A stretch of DNA of 22,222 bases, taken from the IMG/VR virus record IMGVR_UViG_3300045806_000019, positions 1-22,222 of that record; one strand, given 5' to 3'. This DNA comes from a virus. The notes below the pieces were generated by a model that was not told where the DNA came from, searched no databases, and saw only the letters and a program-made list of their open reading frames with translations. Shown one piece after another: positions 13,677 to 21,100 of the stretch; the first letter of the stretch is position 1; each line of letters starts with the position of its first letter. A program made the position numbers and the translations under genes.

Positions 13677-15333
13677 AAAAATCCTCGCTTACATTAAACA
13701 TCCATGCGTCTTCGACAAAACGTTCAATTTGCTCATCATATTCGACCCTACCATCCAAAATAAAACCAAAAGGTGATAAATCTTGATTCATATCTTCTTC
13801 TGTCTTTTCTTTTAAAGACATAACCGTATTAATATTAGTATAATCTTTAAAATATTGTTGCTCTGATAACCAAGCAAATAACACAAGACACATTACCATA
13901 TCATCATGTTTACCTGACTCGGCTTCATATGACGTGCCTTTTTTAGAAAAGGTGGATAATTCGTGTATTGTATTGAAATCATTTATTATTAATTGGTTCT
14001 GTTCAATTAATAATTTAAGTAAAGAGCATCCGACTGATTTAACAATTTTGGTTGTTCGAATACCTTTATCCATACTACCGCCACCAAAACCAGCCGTGAT
14101 TCTTTTACCTGAGCGACCAGCATTTTCTGTGAATAATACATTCTCATACCCAAGATCATAAAGTAAATTATGTGATACCTGTTCACCAATATCATTTACT
14201 TCTATCAGAACTGATGCATTATTATATGCTTTAGCAAGACGATTAATGATATCTGCAAAATCTGCTGGGCCTATATTATTGTTTCTGAATACACATACTT
14301 GTTGATACGGCATATGAGTAACATCAATTAATTGAAATGCAGAATAGTCTAATCCTTTACCACGTGAAACGTCACATATCATCGCATAAACATTATTTTT
14401 TATTGGCTGAAAGTATTGTGTTAGACCATCCTTATCTACCAATGGAATTTGATGAACAAGTTCTTTCAATTTCCATCCAGCAATAAGTGTTCCAGAACTA
14501 CCTATGAAGTTGCAACAATATTCCTGTTCAAATTTTTCATGATTAAAGTTCATGGCACCGAGTGTATCTTCTTTCCATTTCTCATCACGACCGGGAACAT
14601 CGAACCATAATACTTCAAGATTTACATATTGATTACGATTATTTTTTGAATTTACCCATATACTATTAAAGTGATTTAATCCATTTGGTGTAGAAACAAG
14701 AATAATTTTTGATTCTGTACCAGAAGAAATAGTAGGATATACCGATGTGAAAAATGATTCCCAATTATCGATGAATGCGGCCTCATCGATAAATAGCAAG
14801 TTGATGGCGTAACCACGAATAGCGTCGGATGATGTTGCAGCAGCGATAACACGTGAATTATTTTCTAATTCAATATTACCTTTGTTCCACTCTTTAACAC
14901 CCTGTTGTAACCAAACTGGCAAATGTTGGTATGCTAATTGTATCTTACCAAGAATTTCACGTGCTGTATCACCTTTGTTGGCAAGTAATGCAACAGTTTT
15001 ATCCGCATGAAATAGAATATACCAAAGAATGAATGCACAAGTTGTTGTACTTTTTCCTGCCTGACGAGCAGTAGTAACAATATTAAAACGATTTGATGCA
15101 AATGAACGTAACATCTTCTTTTGATAGTCATATAGTTTGAAGCTCATAAGACCTTTATCAACGTTGATAATTTTCATATATTTTTCAGTAAAATATACAG
15201 GGTCTTGGGAGCACTTCATATATTCTTGGAGACTTGTTGGCGTCCATTCTATTGATTGATTAGCACGTTTTAGAAGTGCATTACCATTATAACCCGTTGC
15301 TACACCACTAAGGTCTAGATCAACATTATCCAT
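13675..15333 (-). CDS. 17: Terminase large subunit gp17
   Basis: A 552-residue packaging motor and nuclease (T4: 610). ATPase motifs: LYDYQKKM (68-74, Q-motif region), ARQAGKST (89-96, Walker A), LLFIDEAA (179-186, Walker B with D183 and catalytic E184), and VSTPNG (213-218, coupling motif). The C-terminal RNase H-fold nuclease has the acidic triad D321 (MICDVSRGKG), E378 (VLIEVND) and D477 or D478 (KHDDMVM). It binds the portal, translocates DNA and makes headful cuts. A ribosome site AAGGA is formed within the last codons of gene 16, and the genes are separated by one base, so both subunits are coupled in translation. Confidence 0.97.
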   Translation of the reverse strand: MDNVDLDLSGVATGYNGNALLKRANQSIEWTPTSLQEYMKCSQDPVYFTEKYMKIINVDKGLMSFKLYDYQKKMLRSFASNRFNIVTTARQAGKSTTTCAFILWYILFHADKTVALLANKGDTAREILGKIQLAYQHLPVWLQQGVKEWNKGNIELENNSRVIAAATSSDAIRGYAINLLFIDEAAFIDNWESFFTSVYPTISSGTESKIILVSTPNGLNHFNSIWVNSKNNRNQYVNLEVLWFDVPGRDEKWKEDTLGAMNFNHEKFEQEYCCNFIGSSGTLIAGWKLKELVHQIPLVDKDGLTQYFQPIKNNVYAMICDVSRGKGLDYSAFQLIDVTHMPYQQVCVFRNNNIGPADFADIINRLAKAYNNASVLIEVNDIGEQVSHNLLYDLGYENVLFTENAGRSGKRITAGFGGGSMDKGIRTTKIVKSVGCSLLKLLIEQNQLIINDFNTIHELSTFSKKGTSYEAESGKHDDMVMCLVLFAWLSEQQYFKDYTNINTVMSLKEKTEEDMNQDLSPFGFILDGRVEYDEQIERFVEDAWMFNVSEDF

Positions 15334-15334
15334 T

Positions 15335-15766
15335 TCAATTTTCCTTAATATCTTTAATTAATTTTTGTAATTCTGTTGTTGAACCAACAAATAGGTTATT
15401 TGTTACACTTTTTGCTTGATTATTTGTTGGTGTTGATATATTGGTAATATCACGTATTCTTGCTTGTAATTCTAACAAATCACGATTAGCCTTAACAGTA
15501 GAATCGATTAGTTTTGCTAATACTTCGTAATCACGAGCTTGTTGTGAATTTTCTGCAACTCTACCCAAGCTATCTATTGCTTCTTTACCTGCATGAATTA
15601 ATTCATGAATATTTGCTCTAGCAATTTCAAAGTCTATTTTAGCACTGTCGTCATGAGCAACGTCTATTATATTTTTAATAGCTTGTGAGGGGGTGTTTAT
15701 AACCAATGGATTTATGTTGAGCGCTGCACTCAACGGGTCCGTATTTGGAGTATTATTTGATGTCAT
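15335..15766 (-). CDS. 16: Terminase small subunit gp16
   Basis: A 143-residue small terminase subunit (T4 gp16: 164), which recognises DNA and stimulates the gp17 ATPase. After a polar N-terminal arm the central part (IDFEIARANIHELIHAGKEAIDSLGRVAENSQQARDYEVLAKLIDSTVKANRDLLELQARI, residues about 44-105) is the conserved antiparallel coiled-coil that forms the oligomeric ring, and the ARDYEVLAKLI stretch is typical. A low-complexity linker leads to a C-terminal helix (TELQKLIKDIKE). The ATG overlaps the gene 15 stop (ATGA). Direct position before gp17 settles the assignment. Confidence 0.92.
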   Translation of the reverse strand: MTSNNTPNTDPLSAALNINPLVINTPSQAIKNIIDVAHDDSAKIDFEIARANIHELIHAGKEAIDSLGRVAENSQQARDYEVLAKLIDSTVKANRDLLELQARIRDITNISTPTNNQAKSVTNNLFVGSTTELQKLIKDIKEN

Positions 15767-16611
15767 GGTAAATCTTCTGCACTGTAAATATTGGTTATAA
15801 ACCCAAAATCATCAGATGAATCTATCTGTATATACGGTACAGTATCCAATGTATTATTTGCTTTACCGTACCAATTTATAGGTGTATTATTTGGTGACAT
15901 TCCCGGTTGAACTGTAATTTTTTCTATAATATTCGTGTTTCCTACTGCTGTATGGAGTTTACCATTAGGAACATAAAAATTTGTATTGACAAATTTAATA
16001 ATACCTGCTTGCTTAACTGGCCCGTAAATATATCCCTTTAAAGTTAAATCTAAAGACCATATGATAGCACGGCGTTTTTCAAAAGCACCGTCATACTTAT
16101 CCTCGTATCGAATGTCATTTAATATTACAGGTATATCCATATCAATTTCCATTTCTGGAATTAATTTACATGTGGTTGTCCAATCTGGTGTAAAATATGG
16201 TAATATTTGTTCTATTATTTTCGTACCATCTTCTGCATTTTTTACGTAGATATATACTTTAAAATTAAAATTGTAAGGTACTGGGTTGTATTGATATTTG
16301 AAAGTATTTGAATCTTTTTTTACACTTGATTTGTTTGTAGTTGGTAATTTTCGTGTACCATCATAATGTAACGTACCCATTTCAAAGGATATTATTGGTA
16401 GTGTTGGTGTGGCGGATTGACGATCAATGTTTGGATCATCAATCACTCTTGCCAACATTTTATCTTTTGGTGCATACGTCACAGGTACTTTAACTATAGA
16501 AGTCAAAGTGCCTGTTGTGTTTGTTTTTGTGATTCTAATATCATCAAAAAGTGTGCCTATTAATATTACATATTTTCTTATTGTTTCAAAATAAAAACCT
16601 TGACCAAACAT
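15763..16611 (-). CDS. 15: Tail sheath terminator / tail completion protein gp15
   Basis: A 282-residue protein (T4 gp15: 272) that caps the sheath and tube at the head-proximal end and joins the tail to the neck. The opening MFGQGFYFETIRKYVILIGTLFDDIRI, the block IPYE-like region KDKMLARVIDDPNIDRQSATPTLPIISFEM and the VYIYVKNAEDGTKIIEQILPYFTPDW segment (about 120-148) match gp15 of T4 relatives. DIPVILNDI and RRAIIWSLDLTLKGYIYGPV follow. AAGGAT precedes the ATG, in the nine-base gap after gene 14. Order 13-14-15-16-17 leaves little doubt. Confidence 0.93.
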   Translation of the reverse strand: MFGQGFYFETIRKYVILIGTLFDDIRITKTNTTGTLTSIVKVPVTYAPKDKMLARVIDDPNIDRQSATPTLPIISFEMGTLHYDGTRKLPTTNKSSVKKDSNTFKYQYNPVPYNFNFKVYIYVKNAEDGTKIIEQILPYFTPDWTTTCKLIPEMEIDMDIPVILNDIRYEDKYDGAFEKRRAIIWSLDLTLKGYIYGPVKQAGIIKFVNTNFYVPNGKLHTAVGNTNIIEKITVQPGMSPNNTPINWYGKANNTLDTVPYIQIDSSDDFGFITNIYSAEDLP

Positions 16612-16620
16612 AGTTTATCC

Positions 16621-17358
16621 TTATAAATTACCATCACTGAATGGGTCTTGAACACTAAAATCTATAAATGTACTTGACTCGTTGTTTATTTCCGATGTAT
16701 CACCATTATTTAATGAATCTAATACATAACTATCCAACAGTATATAATCCCCTTGATCAGTCATTAAATGTTTACCTTCTTCGTTTAATAAACCCCAATC
16801 AAGAAGATTAGTATCAAATTTTTTCTGATATATGTCTATTGCTGCTATACCAGTATTGAATGATTCATTCGAATATTCGAATAATTCACATGTCAATTTA
16901 TATGTCTGCAAGCCACCCATTTGGTAAAACATTTCAAATTTATCTGTGAATTTTATTTGAAAACATTTTTCATTTAGTGGAAAGTATATCAAATCACCTT
17001 CGTTAGGTCTTTGTTGAGATGTTATTGTACCTACTTCTTGGTTGAAAATTCTTTGTGCAACAGATAAAACAATTTGATCACGTATTTCTAGGCCAAATTT
17101 TGACATAAAATTACCATCACCTTTGAATCCGTCTATATTTTCTATATAAAAACAAAGTGGTATGGCTTGGTTATAACTGGACTGATCGTCAGCACCATAT
17201 ACGGAATCATAATTGTTCAATACACGTGGTATATAATATGCATCGATGCCATAAATTGATATGGCTTCAATGATGAGATTTTCCAACAAATCCTGTTCTT
17301 GAGAATTTTTGAAATTATTGAAAAAGAAATTGGTTGTGCCGTTATATGGTCTTGCCAT
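16621..17358 (-). CDS. 14: Neck protein gp14
   Basis: A 245-residue neck protein (T4 gp14: 256), part of the connector between portal and tail with gp13. The N-terminal MARPYNGTTNFFFNNFKNSQEQDLLENLIIEAISIYGIDAYYIPR and the YFPLNEKCFQIKFTDKFEMFYQMGGLQTYKLTCELFEYSNESF region (about 125-168) are conserved in T4-like gp14. The C-terminal tail (about 190-245) is acidic and polar. The ribosome site is weak (GGAT overlapping the end of gene 13), suggesting coupling. A 16-bp palindrome at 16867-16882 in its coding sequence is probably chance. Confidence 0.92.
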   Translation of the reverse strand: MARPYNGTTNFFFNNFKNSQEQDLLENLIIEAISIYGIDAYYIPRVLNNYDSVYGADDQSSYNQAIPLCFYIENIDGFKGDGNFMSKFGLEIRDQIVLSVAQRIFNQEVGTITSQQRPNEGDLIYFPLNEKCFQIKFTDKFEMFYQMGGLQTYKLTCELFEYSNESFNTGIAAIDIYQKKFDTNLLDWGLLNEEGKHLMTDQGDYILLDSYVLDSLNNGDTSEINNESSTFIDFSVQDPFSDGNL

Positions 17359-17367
17359 TATTTTATT

Positions 17368-18108
17368 TTATCCAATAGTGTCTGATGCTGGCAACGAATA
17401 AGATGATGCCATTTCTTTTTCCATTTCTTTACGTTCCGCCGCCGCTTCATCATATATTTGCTGGCCGTTGAATTTAATTCCACCCGGTAATGTCATACCA
17501 GAGAATTTTTTCATATTCGTTCCCCATTGTTGTTTAATTAAGATGGATGCATATCTAGCAAGCCATCTGTCACCCCAAGAACGAGGGTAAATATCAGGAT
17601 CAACTATTTGATATGCTTCCACTACCAAATAATCTCCTACATTCACATTGTCCCAATTCATATCAACGTATAATCGGTTAATATGACGATTATAACGTAT
17701 AGGTTGTTTGCCTACCAACAATTGTTCTAACTGTTGAATATGGGTCAACGCCATGTAATATGGAACCATAGATACATTGGTTAATGTATATAGATCATTT
17801 AATGCTATCTGATATCTTATGTTAAACATACTGTTAGTATTGAGAGCAGACCCCATGTCAAATATATTCACCACACCTATGATGTTTTCTGGCATGGTGA
17901 TATATTGGTTATCTATATCTGTTTGTGTTAGAGGCCATTTATAATATACCTTGTCCGAACCATCAAAATGATAATCCCAATAATATCTAAGAGCCTCGTC
18001 AATTCGATCTTCTAATTGATCTTCGTCCACGTTTATTTCGAGTACAGGTGCACCTAATTCACGTAAACAATACTGTTTAAATTCCTGTCTATTGGTAGGT
18101 AATGCCAT
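17368..18108 (-). CDS. 13: Neck protein gp13
   Basis: A 246-residue neck protein, shorter than the 309 residues of T4 gp13 but similar in size to the cyanophage form as I recall it. The start MALPTNRQEFKQYCLRELGAPVLEINVDEDQLEDRIDEALRYYWDYHFDGSDKVYYKW is highly typical, as is YLVVEAYQIVDPDIYPRSWGDRWLARYASILIKQQWG (about 163-200) with the downstream KFSGMTLPGGIKFNGQQIYDEA. It sits on the portal-proximal side of the neck. AAGGAT lies seven bases before the ATG, and an exact late promoter lies 22-29 bases upstream, making this the first gene of a long late operon. Confidence 0.94.
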   Translation of the reverse strand: MALPTNRQEFKQYCLRELGAPVLEINVDEDQLEDRIDEALRYYWDYHFDGSDKVYYKWPLTQTDIDNQYITMPENIIGVVNIFDMGSALNTNSMFNIRYQIALNDLYTLTNVSMVPYYMALTHIQQLEQLLVGKQPIRYNRHINRLYVDMNWDNVNVGDYLVVEAYQIVDPDIYPRSWGDRWLARYASILIKQQWGTNMKKFSGMTLPGGIKFNGQQIYDEAAAERKEMEKEMASSYSLPASDTIG

Positions 18109-18129
18109 TTTAATAATCCTTTTTATTAA

Positions 18130-18137
18130 TATTTATA
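18130..18137 (-). promoter_or_regulatory. Late promoter TATAAATA of gene 13
   Basis: An exact late promoter element on the minus strand in the 31-base gap between the fibre gene stop and gene 13. It probably drives the neck, terminase and downstream genes through readthrough. Confidence 0.85.
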
Positions 18138-18139
18138 TA

Positions 18140-21100
18140 TTATGACCATATACCAACATTTGTTACTGTTGATGAACCAACTGGTGTTACTTTGAAATAA
18201 GAGTTCATACCAACTACACCCGCCGCAGCAACACCTAGAGATACCTGTGGTATAATTGTGCCGCTAGTGGTTACACGTATAATTCCTCTGATCCACGCAT
18301 TACCAACTGTGTTTGTATTAACGGATGTTAATGCAACCGATGCAGCAGTATTATATGTGTTATAATCATTTGTGGGTGTTGATAATGATGCTGGTTTGTT
18401 AGCCAGCGCAGTCCACGATTGTGTATTAACAGCAGTTCCACCTAATGCAAAACCAAATGTTCCAGATGAAGCCGATAACGCAGACAATGAGAACATACAT
18501 TCAAACATGTAAGTACCTACAGGTAATGTGATAGCACCATTTGTAGATGTATTGAATAGTTTTTGTGCTGCTGTCTGTGATGTTAACGTATATGCTGCAT
18601 TTTGTAATATCCATTGCTCAGTAGGTATTGCACCACGCCCGCTTGTTGACGATGGTGTACCATAGAACGCTGATCCATCAAATTCAACAGACCCAGTTGT
18701 TTGAGTGGTTAAATTAGTACCAGAAGCAAAAGTTAATGGTGCTAATGTAGTAGTACCGGCCTTTATACTAATACCGTTTGCTGTTGTAAGACCATTAATA
18801 ATTGCAGATGTATTTGAAAACATCGCAGTGCTATTTACTGTTAAAGCAGTAAATGTGGCATTACTGAATGATGCAATAGTCGATCCAGTGTTAGACTGAA
18901 ACGTTGCACCTGTGCCTGTATTTGATACAACAACTAAACCAGTAGCAGTATTAGATTGGCCGTATATTCCGTATGAAGCACCTGAAACAGCGTACATACC
19001 TATATAGTTCACTGATTGTGCAAATACTCCGTATGAGCCACTAGAATAGCTTGTAAGGCCCGCCGATGCACTAGATAGTGACCCTACGGTTGCAGTATTT
19101 GTGGTTAATGTATTGGCATATATGTTTGTACCATATATGTTGAGCCATGTAGCACCAGCAGTTCCAAGATTTAATATGTTATTAACTCCCGGATATACAC
19201 CTGTACTGCTTATATAATTAATCAATACACCATTCACATAAAAGTCTTGTGTTGAACTCGCCCCTGTCGTTGACAAAATGAACGGTCCATTCGTGGCATA
19301 ATTGGTTAATGATAAACTACCACTTGTGCTTTGATTAAGTATAGATGACATAGAATTTGATGTCATCGTAAAATTAGCGCTTGTTGTACTATTTTGTGTG
19401 ATTGTGGCGTTTGCACCTAGTGATAGATTAACATTTGCATTTATACCACTCGATCCAACCGTCAAATAATTATAGGTTGTATTTCCTGTGATTGTGGAAT
19501 TCGATGAAATAACATTGGCATATATGTTTGTAGTATAAGAGGTATTAGAAGTAACAACATTGGCATTTATATTTGTAATATATGCAGTATTCCACACTGA
19601 TGTAGTTGTTCCAATAAATAATGCATTATTTGTTCCGGGGAATAACCCAGACGTATTAAAATATGCAACGGTTGTTCCTCCATTGAGGCCGCTGTTGAAA
19701 TTTATTGACCCAGTACCTAATGTTGATATATATAATGGTAAATTGTTAGTGTAATTTGTAATTGAGGCAACACCATTATTTGCCATTGCTATAGACAACG
19801 AACTTGTAGATGTGGCATTAATAGATGTAAATGATATACCTGAAGTATTTCCGATAGTAGTTAAGTTTAATACACCATTATTTGCACTTAATCCTAATGA
19901 TTTGTATACGTAGTTATTATAAGATACATTATATCCAGCACCAAATAGACTTGTTGCACCTGAAGCAACACTTGGATTAGAAATGACTGTGCCGCCAGTA
20001 GACGCAGCAAGGGCAAACATATTTCCTGCGTATGAAGTAGTTGTTTTGTATGCAATTTTTATTGCTGCATTAGTTCTACCGCCATGACGAGAATAATAAC
20101 ATTGTGAAATATTGGGGTCAGCCGAAGATGTTAAGAAGTTTATCAAATTTGTAATAGTGTTAAATAGTGCAGTCTGTGGTAGTGGGTTTGTGTAATAGTT
20201 TATAGTTGAAACAGCGCCAGTGGGGGTCTGCGACAATATAAGCGAAGTATTGTATATAACTTTTGTAATAACCGTTCCCGCCGGAATATTTGTACCAGTT
20301 ATAGCATTACCTACCGAAGCAAGATAAGTATTAGATGTTGATAGTATATTACCTGTATAGGACGAAATTGTTAATGGTGTTCCTGAACCAGATACACCCG
20401 TGGTAGTAGGACTAATTAATACATAATTACCTGTACCTACCAATGATGTATTAGTAGTAAAGGTAACAGTAGATGATCCCAAAGTGATTGTATCATTGTT
20501 TGCAGGAAGACTTGAATATGTTATAACACCTGTTGATGTAGAAGTACCAGAACCAACACCACCAAGAGTAGGTTCGCTTAACGTGCTTATACCGATATTA
20601 TTACCAAAATCAAAACACCCTCCATAAATTTGTCCTAGAGCACCACATTCAATAATATTTCCATAACCAGCAGATGCGTCAATCGCACATGCACCACCAA
20701 GAGTTGACCAGTCTAACTGACCCCCTGTAAATTTATTTCGTGAAACATATTGGTTATCTATAACAATATCTCTCCAATTAACCTCTAAGTCGAGTTTATC
20801 GAATATATTACCAAATACAGGGTTGATATTGTTAGTTGTTAGATACACACCAATATCAGCACCACCGGCAGAGCCAGTAAACTTAGTCATAGCAGCACCA
20901 CGAATACGCCATGCATGACCATAATACATTAGTGATGTATATGCGCAAACAGTTGAGGTGATAATACCATTATATTCCACACCAGCAAGAGCTTGTAATG
21001 TACCCACCGTGCCATATGAGGCAGGTGAAGACGAAACTGTAACATTTAATGGTGAAAATACGTTCCAATAAATCCCTATTGTAGGTTGACTAAAATCTGT

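Noticed and set aside
16867-16882. 16-bp palindrome ATTCGAATATTCGAAT in gene 14
   Set aside because: AT-rich, within coding sequence and without supporting context; plausible by chance.
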